From Imbricaverruca yamaguchii (Eukaryota > Arthropoda > Thecostraca > Neoverrucidae), in NCBI GenBank assembly GCA_034440575.1, contig JAOTOL010001660.1, positions 5,570,501 to 5,634,500 on the forward strand: 64,000 bases of DNA, given 5' to 3'. Every line of letters starts with the position of its first letter. The first letter of the stretch is position 1. The notes beneath the pieces were generated by a model, which was given only the letters and a program-made list of their open reading frames with translations, was not told where the DNA came from and searched no databases. Position numbers and translations under genes: made by a program. This document shows positions 34,703 to 44,825 of this stretch, piece by piece.

Positions 34703-35360
34703 AATGAAACTTTCAGTGTTTGCTCATCTTTACGGATGCAATAAAACGTACGAGTTGAATTTTTCATTTTTTCTTTCTTTCTTGACTATGTTGACATAGT
34801 CAAGAAAGAAAGAAAAAATGTAAGTAATTATATGTACATATAAATTTTGCGTATTTGTCATATTGCAGTTAAAACACAGGATTCTTGCTAAAATAAGCAT
34901 TTTTCATTAGGGCAAGTTGACTTCCAACAACGTTTCTCGGTCTGCTCTACCCAGTTGAAAATGAAAATTAAAGAAAACTTGAGAACTCAAAATTTATCAA
35001 ATGTATTTAAAATTGGGGGGGGGCAAATAAAATTATAGCCCTGGTCGATTTTGCTGTCCTTTTCTCATTACAAATAATTTTTTTCCTCATATATCCCCAA
35101 AATAAACTCCCCAGGGTAAAAAAACATAATGTAAGTCGTGAAAAGTCGTGAAAATCTAGCCCGCCCTGATGACGTCACTTTTGGGGGTATTTTTTCGGGG
35201 GTGGACCCGTACCCTACTCGTCGAGCGCTTTCCGATGACATCTCTTTCGTTTTCGTGCGATGTTTAGTTTGGATTTTGGAGGGAGGTCCTCAGCCCCCAC
35301 CCCACCCCACCCCCACCCCCGAGACGGGGTGGGAGGACTTGACAGGAAAGACGGCGCGGG
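34429..35360. mobile_element. piggyBac-like MITE with intact TTAA sites
   Basis: CCCGTCCCGTCTCGGGGG to CGGCGCGGG, bounded by TTAA at 34425-34428 and 35361-35364. It contains a (TA)n run at 34653-34700 and a nested perfect hairpin at 34765-34815 (TTCTTTCTTTCTTGACTATG and complement). No transposase. Confidence 0.8.
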
Positions 35361-35388
35361 TTAAAGGGGCCGATGGCACCGGGAAGGG

Positions 35389-35536
35389 TTGGTTGGTTGG
35401 TTATTCGTTTTATGACACATCGACCGCTGAGTCATGTAGCGTCGCCAATCTCTCACGCCGATTGGTCGCGGACGAAGAGTAGCGTCAGGTGAGACTCGAA
35501 CGCACAACCTTTCGATTGTGAGACGAGCAACTTACC
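35389..35536 (-). mobile_element. tRNA-derived SINE, slightly 5'-truncated
   Basis: The reverse of the family tail, then head ending at GTAAGTTGCTCGTCTCAC. Flanks GGCACCGGGAAGGG and GGCACCCGGAAGGG are the probable TSD. Confidence 0.85.
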
Positions 35537-35925
35537 GGCACCCGGAAGGGGCTGGAGGGCATTTGTAGGAGGGATGGTCGTAAGAGGACAGAGGGCATTA
35601 AGACTCAGACGCCTGAGGGCACTTGATGGTATGGGAAATTAGGGAGGATGGAGGCGTACAAGAGGGCAAGAGGAACCAGGGGCTAAAATGCTGGTTTAAG
35701 TCTATTCAGGGCGCAAATAAGCATCCTGCTAAAATGCAAGGCAGAACTCGAACTCATCAAGGGCACTTTAATGCCTTCCAATCATCCTAGCCCCAATGGG
35801 CGGTATCTGGAGGGCCTGTAGGCTCAAGTTGGCCTCCAGTTTCCTACAATTATTTTACCGTGTTGCGGCAGTTTCTACGGTTTGACATTGGCGGCTGGAG
35901 AAGTCTGACCGACCCCGGTCAGCAC

Positions 35926-35960
35926 CACGTGACGTGACGTGACGTGACGCGACGTGACGC
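35926..35960. repeat. GTGAC microsatellite
   Basis: Seven or so copies of ACGTG/GTGAC pentamer; interrupted. Confidence 0.85.
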
Positions 35961-36109
35961 ACGTGGCACATCAGAGGCGGCGATACAGTCCGCCACGCGG
36001 CAGGATGTCTCAATCTGAGCCGGCTCACGGCATGGCGTCGTTACCGGGCGCCGGAGGGCCAGCGCGGCTCGCGCCGGCCACGACCATCGCCATAGGGGCG
36101 AGTGCAGTC

Positions 36110-36300
36110 GTGAGCCGCCGACGGAGAGGAAGCGGAGAGCCAGTGCAGGGTCGACCCGCCGCCGGAAAGGAAGTGGAGCCAGAGCAGGGTCGGTGCGCCG
36201 CCGGAGAGGAAGTGGAGCCAGTGTAGGGTCGGTCCGCCGCCGGAGAGAGAGAGCGGAGAGCCAGCGCAGGGTCGGCCCGCCGCCGGACGGGGAGTGAAGT
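36110..36300. repeat. About 40-bp GC-rich tandem repeat upstream of the innexin
   Basis: CCGCCGCCGGA recurs at about 36155, 36195, 36234 and 36276, each followed by GAAG and GGAGCCAG-like sequence. It probably lies in the promoter or 5' leader. Confidence 0.75.
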
Positions 36301-36441
36301 TGGCACCGGCTCGGTCCGCCTACACACGCGGAACACAGTCATTGGCCCGCAGCTAGAGAGGAGCACTCCGCGACGCGACACCGCTCCGCGCACGCCTGTC
36401 ACTGGGGGCTAGCCCTGGCCGACGACGCCACCACCAACACG

Positions 36442-37620
36442 ATGGTCGGCCCGCTGCTGCCCGCCTTCTCCAAGCTGTCGGCGCTCCTGCACACGCGGGA
36501 GACCGACCACCGCATGGACCACCTGGTGTTCCGGCTGCACCACCGCGTCACCACGCGCCTGCTGCTGCTGTTCGCCTTCGTCGTCAGCACGCGCAGCCTG
36601 GCCGGCGAGCCCATCGAGTGCACGACGGACGCGCGCGTGCCGCGCCAGGTGATGAACACCTTCTGCTTCGTGACGGCCACGTTCAGCGTGGCGGGCGACC
36701 CGGCGATGCCGGACGAGACGCCCGCCGGCCTGGGCACGGGCGGCGCGCCGCGCCGGCACGCCTTCTACCAGTGGGTGCCGTTCGTGCTGTGCCTGCAGGC
36801 GCTGCTCTTCTTCCTGCCGTACGCCGCCTGGAAGCACTGCAGCGGCAGCGTGATGCGCGACTGCTTCGCCTTCCAGCTGGACCTGCCCGACACGACGCTG
36901 CACGGCAGCTCCACCAAGCTGTCCTCGTTCGCCGGCTACCTGTCGGCGCGCATGGGCCGCGTCAACCAGGGCCTGGTGCGCGCCTTCTTCGTGGCCGAGC
37001 TCGCGTGCCTGGTCAACGTGGTCGGCAACGTGTTCCTGCTGGACGCCTTCCTGGGCGGCGGGTTCGGCGCCTATAGCGTGGGCCGGCTGGCGGAGGTGCT
37101 GCGGCTGCCCGGCCCGGCCGCCGCCGACACGGTGTTCCCGTCGCTCGCCAAGTGCACCTTCCTGCGCTTCGGCTACTCGGGCACCATCGAGCGCATCGAC
37201 GCCGTCTGCGTGCTGCCGCACAACGTGTTCAACGAGAAGATGTTCGTGCTGCTGTGGCTGTGGACGGCGCTGCTGGCGGCGCTCACCGGCCTGCACGCGC
37301 TCTACCGGGTCGCCTCGCTGGCCGTGCCCAAGGTGCGGCGCAACATCCTGCTGTCGCTGCTGCTGGACGAGTTCCAGGAGGAGGGCCGCCAGGTGTTCGA
37401 GCAGTGCACCGTCTACGACTGGTTCCTGCTGTGCAACATCGCCAAGCACATGGACACGCTGGCGTTCAGCGAGCTGATGCGCCACCTGACGGCCAGCTAC
37501 CACGACCTGCTGCTGCCGGGGGTGGTGTCCGGCTCGCGGCGCGCCTCCGAGTGGAGCGACAGCCACCGCAAGTTCGCCGACCGCCGCGTCTCCAGCGACC
37601 ACATCAAGCTGCCCGTCTGA
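36442..37620 (+). CDS. Innexin, intronless, 392 residues
   Basis: Gap-junction channel subunit of invertebrates, four membrane spans, active at the plasma membrane between contacting cells. Seen: N-terminal VFRLHHRVTTRL, first span to about 52, extracellular loop 1 with GEPIEC (Cys60) and MNTFCFV (Cys75), FYQWVPF at 108-114 (the innexin YQWV signature at the second span), extracellular loop 2 with FPSLAKC (Cys238) and DAVCVLP (Cys256), then NVFNEKMFVLLWLW, the usual NEK motif before span 4. Length fits the family (350-480). Very GC-rich with strong third-position G/C. ATG 36442 precedes the family N-terminus by a typical distance. The paralogue cannot be assigned. The stop-codon region is duplicated downstream. 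Confidence 0.93.
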   Translation: MVGPLLPAFSKLSALLHTRETDHRMDHLVFRLHHRVTTRLLLLFAFVVSTRSLAGEPIECTTDARVPRQVMNTFCFVTATFSVAGDPAMPDETPAGLGTGGAPRRHAFYQWVPFVLCLQALLFFLPYAAWKHCSGSVMRDCFAFQLDLPDTTLHGSSTKLSSFAGYLSARMGRVNQGLVRAFFVAELACLVNVVGNVFLLDAFLGGGFGAYSVGRLAEVLRLPGPAAADTVFPSLAKCTFLRFGYSGTIERIDAVCVLPHNVFNEKMFVLLWLWTALLAALTGLHALYRVASLAVPKVRRNILLSLLLDEFQEEGRQVFEQCTVYDWFLLCNIAKHMDTLAFSELMRHLTASYHDLLLPGVVSGSRRASEWSDSHRKFADRRVSSDHIKLPV

Positions 37621-38115
37621 CCCGGGCCGGCGGCCGGCCGCTGACCTGACCTGACCGGGGCTGCCGGCCATCTGGTCAAGCTGCCCGTCTGACACCGACC
37701 GGCGACCGTCCGCTGACGGTGTGACCTGACCTGACCGGCGCTGCCGGCCATCCGGTCAACGTCTGGCCCGGCCTAACCTGGACCGGCAGCCAACCACTGA
37801 CCGTTTGACCCGACCCGACAAGGGTCATCCAATCTCCGTCTGACCCGGTCTGACCTTGACCGGCAGCCATCCACTGGCCGTTTGACCCGACCTGACCAGG
37901 GCCATCCAATCTCCGTCTGACCCGGCCTGACCTTGACCGGCAGCCATCCACTGACCGTTTTACCCGATCAGACCAGGGCCATCCAATCTCCGTCTCTCCG
38001 TCTGGCCTGGCCTGACCTCGACCAACAGCCATCCACTGACCGTTTTACCAGATCCGACCAAGGCCATCCAATCTCCGTCTGACCCGGCCTGACCTGGACC
38101 AACAGCCGTCCACTG
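37600..38115. repeat. 72-83 bp tandem repeat seeded at the innexin stop codon
   Basis: GTCTGA of the innexin end (37615-37620) recurs at 37692, 37766 (as GTCTGG), 37843, 37920, about 38005 and 38082. The first copy still reads AAGCTGCCCGTCTGA like the CDS end. Confidence 0.88.
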
Positions 38116-39219
38116 ACCAAGTAAAACCATCTGACCCGAGCTGTCCCTGTGCAACCCCTGTTCACCGGCGAATAAGAATGGCTACTATAATAATACAGGT
38201 TGGAGAGAGCTGCTTACCTGGCCATACTTGGTCACGCCCGGACCGGTGCTTGCCACGGCAGCACCGCCATCTATACCTATGTTTGTTTGGTAGCAGCACA
38301 CATAAATATTGAAAATGAAACGCTGTGTTTGCGCTACGCATTACTTCGGCAACCCACCGTATATGGACGGTGAAATCCCGATACATGTACCGTCAAGAGG
38401 TGGACGGTGCAAGCTGGTGTTCTGCAAGAAAGTTCACATTCTTTTGCCAAGACGTTTTCCATATTGCTAGCCGACGGGACCGAACGACGCCGAGCCAGCT
38501 CCCGCCCTTCCCATGGCACGCTTTTTAAGAACCAGGCAAGACGAGCTCAAATGCCGCGTGCCTGCGCGCATCACAGGCGGGAGCGGCAGATCTGGAGCGG
38601 TAAAACGCGCGAACCAGGGCTAAACACCTCGCTTACTTTGCTCCGCTTCCCAACCCCAGCTGGCCGCCTGGATACCACAGAAAGAAGAAAGGCCGGTAGA
38701 CCTTGAGGCCAGAGACCCCAGAGCATGGCAAATTTTAGATCGCCACCAAATTCAGAAGAAAAAAAAACAACACCACGAAGGCCCCAGGTGGCATCAGGCA
38801 GGCATGGCCCCAAGAAAATTCAAAATTAAGATGGCGCACTGCCAACTAATCAACACGCAAACCTTGCACTCGGGGCTTAGTGACTGGTGGAAACTTCCAT
38901 TGGGCGGAGAGAAGTTGCAACGAAAACTGAAGAATCACGAGAATGATTCAGAGGAAGACCGGGACGCAGGACCGAGACTCGGACAAGAGAATCACTGACA
39001 GCGCGGTCACTGACAGTCACAGAGCGAGAGCAAGAGCTACAGAGAGTCATGGAGGCAGACGAAATAGCTGTGCAGTGAAGTACCGGACAGACAAGAGTGG
39101 AAAGGTCAAGAACGGCTGGAAGGCGACCGCCAACTGACATGTAAGTGTAATCTGTCTGACAATTTCCCTTCCTCGTTCCCCGTTTTCCTCTTCCAAAATC
39201 GTGCTGGACCGAACTAATT

Positions 39220-40200
39220 TCTATTACTAACCTATTGCCTCGACTTCATCTCACTTTCCTGAAAGGGTCGACTCCCTGTCTTATGGGGATGAGGAACCAA
39301 ATTGGCTCAATTCTGGGGAGTATTTTGAATGGCCGCAATACGCCTTTTCACTTGCCGCTTAACTGCTTTTATGGCCCCAGCTTATTTGTGACGTATGAGA
39401 TCTTTTGTGGCTCTTGGAGCTAATATTTGTGGCCTCGACGGCAATTGTTTTAGCACTGGTGCGGTTTTTCGGGACGTCGACGCGAATTTTCTTTCAAGGT
39501 CTGTGCTCATTTTTCCTGGCCCGTATCGAGTTTCAGAGTTCCGGTGTGATTTTCGCAGGCCTAGACTCGATTTATTGGAGCCCCAGGGCGATACTTTGAG
39601 CCCTGACGTCAGTTATTGGGATTACATCAGTTTTCTGGGCCCCAGGCGATTTTTCGCACCTATTCTGAATTGCACGGATATCAGGTCGATCTTCCAGGTC
39701 TGTGGTTTCCTTGGGGCACCGGATTTACTTTTCGAGCCCCCGACACATTTATGGCCACTGGTGCAAGTGTTTGGGCAGCGACGTGTTTTGTGCTCCAAAG
39801 CGATGTTAGGACCCCGGCGCGATCTTGCTGGGCCACGACACGCTTTTCGGAACCTTATGTTGCTATTTTTAAAGTTGTGTATTATTCGGGAACTGACATT
39901 TTCGCTACCACTGCTTAATTTGTTTTGGGCCGGGTTTAATCTTTTTAGGTTTCCGGTGCGATTTTTCTGGACTCCGCACGATTTTTGGAGGTAAATGTGT
40001 TTGTTTTTTCGGGGCGACAGCGCAATTTTTACGAGCTCCTGCGTGATTCTTTGGTGCCTCATAATCATCAAGGGCAATTCCCTTATCCCTTGGTGCTCCA
40101 CTGGGTCTTGGCGTGATCTCTGGGAGCTTTGGCGCTATTTTTTTCGGAAGCCTCTACTTTTTGGAGCCTGGGTTGATTTTCCAGGTCCTGGTGTGATATG
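39220..40200. repeat. Degenerate about 30-bp array
   Basis: Recurring CGATTTTTNGGNNCC-like motifs (TGCGATTTTTCTGG, GTGATTTTCGCAGG, GCGATCTTGCTGG). Frames through it have no domain. 38116-39220 has no recognisable gene. Confidence 0.5.
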
Positions 40201-40220
40201 CATGACCCGCTCCGATTTGT

Positions 40221-40281
40221 GTGTGTGTGTGTGATTGTGGTTTTAGGGCGCATCGACCATGGTTGGTCATTTAGCGCCCAC
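40221..40281 (-). mobile_element. Miniature retroposon, 13-bp TSD
   Basis: TTTTAGGGCGCATCGACC, GGTCATTTAGCGCCC; flanked by CGCTCCGATTTGT at 40208-40220 and 40282-40294. It carries a GT run at its tail side. Confidence 0.82.
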
Positions 40282-41379
40282 CGCTCCGATTTGTCGAACC
40301 TAGACTATTTATTGGTATGTTTGTTTCCAGGTACAATTTGTTCACCTCTGGCGGCATCTTTTCGTGGCCCGACACCTTTAGAGTTGCGACTCGTCTGGGA
40401 CCCTTGAAGCGAGTTCCTACGCCCTCGATTCTCCGAGGCCAGATTATTTTTGTGACAATGAGCTAATTTGTATTTTCTTCTGGTGTCGGTGCTTATTGGG
40501 ACCGACGAATTTTTTCCGAGCCCGGTGTGCTTCCTTGGGGAGCCACCACCTCTCAGGGGTGACAATTGCTCCCTTTCGGTACACCACAGCCCAGAAGTAG
40601 CCTTGCGTTTTGAATTTATTCATAAATTTCCAGTTGTTCAATTTAGGGTGTGATGAATTCATATATAGGCGCGAAGAGACACCCAATATCAGCTCGCAGC
40701 TATAACTGTCTACGGGCAACCTCCATTCTCATATAGTAGTAAAGAATAAATAATCCTCGGGGCGGGGATATCCTGCATCAAAACGTGCTGGCTGAAAGAA
40801 CATAAAATGACCCCCGACGATACGACCCATCATTCTTCAGTAGCAGAAGCAAATAAGTGTTTCCGTCCTAAAAACAGACGTAAGGGCTAAAGTTATTTGT
40901 GCTTTAGGGCGCTTCGTCCAAAATTGATCATGCGCGAAATGCTCCAACAGCAAACAACCTTCTAGGCCGTGTAAGCGGATCAGGACAGCATGACCATAAA
41001 GGTCGGTCATCGCCGGTCAGCATGCGGTTGCGCCCCGAGGGCATGCCACATCATCAGTTGAGAATGAAAGGACTAAAACCGCTGTTGGCATGTCGCCCAC
41101 CTTTAGATTCGAACGAAAGCACCAACTTTGAAGCTTAGACCAAAAACAGAAATATTCACAGCAAACCCAAACACAGCGTATTTAGTGAATGTAATCATAC
41201 TTTGAACCGTGCAAAACGCAGAATAAGTGTAGTTGTTCGTGAGGAGGCAGATCAAAGCAAGTCATATCACGCAATATCGTACGTAGTGTCCCGGCCACAC
41301 CCACACCGCTCATGGCGATGAAGCGAGAGCTGAGCACGGAGGCGGAGTATCACCTCGGCTTCTCACTCGACCGAGTTCT

Positions 41380-41428
41380 CTCTCTCTCTCTCTCTCTCTA
41401 TCTCCCTTTCTCTTTATCCCTCTATTCA

Positions 41429-41459
<31 letters not shown>

Positions 41460-41460
41460 G
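41380..41460. repeat. CT and TA microsatellites
   Basis: (CT)n at 41381-41403 and (TA)n at 41437-41459. 40300-41380 shows a decayed miniature retroposon at about 40905-40950 and no gene. Confidence 0.85.
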
Positions 41461-41679
41461 TATTTCTCTCTCTCCCTCTTTTTTCTCTATATCTATATCA
41501 TCTGTCTCTTGTTCTCTTTCTTTCCCTTCCCATCCCTTGGTAAAACAGCTACAACACACCCTGCACCGATATTTCAAACCGATTCCTCCCTCTCCACCTC
41601 ACAAGAGCTCTCCGCGACGCGGCCCACCGGACATTCAAAACCACGTCCATGCTAGTGTGAAGCTGTGTATTGCAGATCC

Positions 41680-41772
41680 AGCTGGCTCACGCAGCGTTCC
41701 GTTGGCTGCTGGCGACCTTTGGTCACCCCGCCCGGACCAGAAGCGACCACAGCGGCACGCCTGCACAGGTCT
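41680..41772 (+). CDS. Tentative exon of an unrecognised gene
   Basis: After GTGTATTGCAG the frame reads IQLAHAAFRWLLATFGHP, then RTRSDHSGTPAQ before a weak donor GTCTCA. Phase 0 in and out, the same as the two tentative exons downstream. I do not recognise the family. The 56-bp array starts within its 3' half, as at proven exon edges elsewhere in the window. Confidence 0.35.
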
Positions 41773-42115
41773 CATGACCTCCCCCGCCCGGACCAGAAGC
41801 GACCACAGCGGCACGCCTGCACAGGTCTCATGACCTCCCCCGCCAGGACCAGAAGCGACTACAGCGGCACGCCTGCACAGGTCTCATGACCTCCCCCGCC
41901 CGGACCAGAAGCGACCACAGTGGCACGCCTGCACAGGTCTCATGACCTCCCCGCCCGGACCAGAAGCGACTAGTGGCACGCCTGCACAGGTCTCATGACC
42001 TCCCTCGCCCGGACCAGAAGCGACCACAGTGGCACGCCTGCACAGGTCTCATGACCTCCCCGCCCGGACCAGAAGCGACCACAGTGGCACGCCTGCACGG
42101 GTCTCATGACCTCAG
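41725..42115. repeat. 56-bp tandem repeat, about seven copies
   Basis: CCCGGACCAGAAGCGACC starts at 41731, 41787, 41843 and onward every 54-56 bp. Each copy ends GCCTGCACAG-GTCTCATGAC. Confidence 0.92.
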
Positions 42116-42170
42116 CTGAGCGCTACATGACCAATGTAGTCGATGCGCCCTAAAGTCCTAATAACTAACT
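42116..42170 (+). mobile_element. Miniature retroposon, 11-bp TSD
   Basis: In sense orientation: GAGCGCTACATGACC, GTCGATGCGCCCTAAAG, tail TCCTAATAACTAACT. Flanked by CATGACCTCAG on both sides. Confidence 0.85.
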
Positions 42171-42190
42171 CATGACCTCAGCCTCATCTA

Positions 42191-42360
42191 TAACATTGGC
42201 TCTTTTACGACGCATTCAACAGCTAGGTCACATAGCATTGCCAACTTCCCACGCCGATTGGCCGCGGGCAGACTCAGTAAATGCCGTCGGCTGTGAGATC
42301 CGAACCCACAATCTTCCGATCAAGAGTCAGACGCTCCACCAACTGAGCTACCACGGCCCC
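42191..42360 (-). mobile_element. SINE with tRNA-Lys-like head, 13-bp TSD
   Basis: The minus strand starts GGGGCCGTGGTAGCTCAGTT (A box) and has GTGGGTTCGGATCTCAC (B box), then the tail shared with the other SINE type (CGCGGCCAATCGGCG, GTCGTAAAA). TSD TCAGCCTCATCTA at 42178-42190 and 42361-42373. The head differs from the GGGGACGAG type. Confidence 0.88.
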
Positions 42361-42393
42361 TCAGCCTCATCTAAACTCAATGCCTTCCTCAGT

Positions 42394-42457
42394 TGGTAAG
42401 TTGGTTATTTGGGCTTAAGGGCACATCGACTGCGTTGGTCATACAGCGCCCATTGGT
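42394..42457 (-). mobile_element. Miniature retroposon, 9-bp TSD
   Basis: TTGGTTATTTGGGCTTAAGG, CATCGACTGCG, CATACAGCGCCC; flanked by TTCCTCAGT at 42385-42393 and 42458-42466. Confidence 0.8.
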
Positions 42458-42527
42458 TTCCTCAGTATTCACACTGAGTCAGTAGTCCCCATCTTAAACT
42501 TTGGCTTTCATGTTTCCTCCGTGCAGC

Positions 42528-42590
42528 CCAGATGGCCCCTGCTGAAGCATAATAGCAGCGGAGTTGTTGCTGCAAACGAGTCAACCAAGG
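42528..42590 (+). CDS. Tentative small exon of the unrecognised gene
   Basis: CTCCGTGCAG then PRWPLLKHNSSGVVAANEST and Lys, before GTATCAAG. 63 bp, phase 0 on both sides. Support is splice signals and matching phase only. 42600-43360 holds nothing recognisable. Confidence 0.3.
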
Positions 42591-43365
42591 TATCAAGTAC
42601 ATCTCAAACCACGGTCACCTCATATAAAGAGACCCCTTGGTCGGTTTACTTGGTTATTCAGCAACCAATATCAGAGTGCAATGTTCCAACTATTCCAACC
42701 CTGACCATCTTTTGAACTGCATACTGGTGGGACCCACCCGGACACGGGCTTAATATATTGGCCAAAATTTTGAAAGGCAAATTAACTTGCAGCATAGGTA
42801 AGATTTTATCAGAGGCGAAATTGTCCGCAATGATATTTAACCCCTTGCTACGCATACCTCCACATAATCCTATCATCTCTGGAAGATGGCGCCCAGTTCT
42901 AGCATTCCTCGCTAATACAAATTACACTGTTCACAAATTTTATCTTTCTAATCAAAGCACAATGTGCTAAAAAATGTTCCAAAACATTCTATACGTGTCG
43001 TGTAATTGCAACTTAGCCACCATTTAGACCATAAAACTCCAAACATACGGGAAAAACAGCAGCGTGTAACGTTTCGCCCACATTGCTCGATTTTGGAGGT
43101 GGCTTTATTCGACCTGAGCTAGGTCGATGATTTCACATGACATGTCGTTGAAATTTTCACTTAAGACGCAAAAATGACCAAGGAAATGGTGCTGAAACGT
43201 CTGAGGCACTACGCGCCGCCGTTTCACGCCATCACGGAAAAACCGTAGGGAGAAAAAAAAACATTTTCAAACTGGGTGGGTTAACTGGCATCGTGCAGGT
43301 CTCCACTTTTTAAATCAGTTTTTTGCACGGCTTCTCCACTCTGGACAATTTCCGGACGTTGGTTC

Positions 43366-43528
43366 TGGTTGGTTATTGATTTTACGACACATCAACCGTT
43401 GAGTCATGTAGGGTCGCCACTCTCTCATGCCCATTGGTCGCGGGCGAAGAGTGGCGACAGGTGAGAATCGAGCCCACAACCTTTCGATTGTGAGACGAGC
43501 AACTTAGCCCTAGACCACTCGTCCCCTA
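43366..43528 (-). mobile_element. tRNA-derived SINE, about 10-bp TSD
   Basis: Full-length reverse copy ending at CTCGTCCCC. Flanks ACGTTGGTTC and ATGTTGGTTC. Confidence 0.85.
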
Positions 43529-44239
43529 GATGTTGGTTCCGTCTGATGCACACGTGCATGCGACGGCGTATCTAGATATGCGAAATTGTTGAGACCTGAC
43601 AAATTGGCCAACCGCACGGGGAAACATCATGGTACAAGTTTAAAAAAAAAACGTCTTTAACTTCAAACGCAAGTAAGTCGAGATTGCCTGTACACTTGTG
43701 ATACGAGGAAAAACGGGGAATCATCTCCAGCTTCTGGATTGTAAAGTATCCTGACAATTTGGTATTATGATCGACGTCGATGGCACGGTTCCGCTATTGT
43801 TCACCCTTGTTGCAGACGGACACGTTCGTGTTGCTCAAGAGGGACTGAGGGAGGACTGATCGGGGCTACCTTGGTGAAGAAAGTGAACCACTAGTTAAGA
43901 CGAGGTTCTGCAGTAAATGGCATCGGCTCGATTCTTTTCTGTGTGCTGCTACGTTAGTTTTTTGGGCACTATGGCGCGTAGGCCACCTCGATCACATAGT
44001 GACCAATGTAGTGATATGCAAGTTAAATTAGTTAGCTCATCTACCATTTTATATGCTTTCCTTTTCATCTAAGTTTAGCTCTAGCCTTTGCGTGTTGGGG
44101 GCGGTGGGGGGGGGAGGGACTAGACATAATGGGCTTGGATGGGTACCAGCTTAGCGGTAAGGAAGTGAAACTATCGAGACGAATCGGGACCCGGTATTTG
44201 TTTTCCATCGGGCCATCTGTACCTGACGACGTCCCTCTC

Positions 44240-44445
44240 TACCACATACTTCACCTTGCCGACAGAGGCGGCTGCCGGCTGCCTTTGGGGTTTAAGGGCG
44301 CATCGACTGCAGAGGTCATGCAACGACTGCCGGCTGCCACATACTTAACCTCGCCGACAGATGCGGCTGCCTGCTGCAACATACTTCACCTCGCCGACAG
44401 AGGCGGCTGCCGGCTGCCACATACTTCACCTCGCCGACGGAGGCC
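44240..44445. repeat. About 40-bp tandem repeat upstream of a tentative exon
   Basis: CACATACTTCACCTCGCCGA-CAGAGGCGGCTGCCGG recurs four to five times. A miniature retroposon (44284-44326, TSD CTGCCGGCTGCC) interrupts it. Confidence 0.8.
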
Positions 44446-44697
44446 GTCACCGGCCTGGCGCTCCGGCTGGTGGAGCACCAGCCCGGCGCGGCTGCCGACC
44501 GTCTGTTGTACATCATCTCCATGCCGCCGCCTCCCGTCTGCCGGGAGCGGCGGCCGTCCGACGACGCTGGGCCCGGCCACCACTGGAGCGCGCGCCGACC
44601 GACACCCGCCAGCCGCCAACCGAAGGGGATGTGCTCCTGGTCCCCATGTGTAGTGGAATGTGAATATGTCCACATTGTCCCACTGTTTACACTTTAA
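44446..44697 (+). CDS. Tentative 3' exon of the unrecognised gene
   Basis: After CGACGGAG the frame reads AVTGLALRLVEHQPGAAADR, LLYIISMPPPPVC and runs to a stop at 44695. Codon use is GC-rich like the innexin up to about 44590, then becomes ordinary, so the true end may be a donor before the stop. Function unknown. Confidence 0.35.
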   Translation, partial: VTGLALRLVEHQPGAAADRLLYIISMPPPPVCRERRPSDDAGPGHHWSARRPTPASRQPKGMCSWSPCVVECEYVHIVPLFTL

Positions 44698-44825
44698 GTT
44701 GGAGTTCAAACAAATGCTGGATAAACACCTTTGTGATAAGCCGAATACAACATTTGGCTCAATTAGTTATATAAAGGTGCCAATTTGAAGTTCGTACAAC
44801 AGAGAAATGAACTAGGCTACTTTAA

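Noticed and set aside
36409..37695. 428-codon minus-strand frame and a 165-codon plus frame over the innexin
   Set aside because: Shadow frames of a very GC-rich coding sequence. Their composition (long His/Ala/Arg/Gln runs) has no domain, while the 392-residue innexin frame has all family motifs.
42290..42360. A tRNA-Lys gene
   Set aside because: The head is tRNA-like with A and B boxes, but it is fused to the SINE tail and flanked by a 13-bp target duplication. The arms do not pair cleanly.
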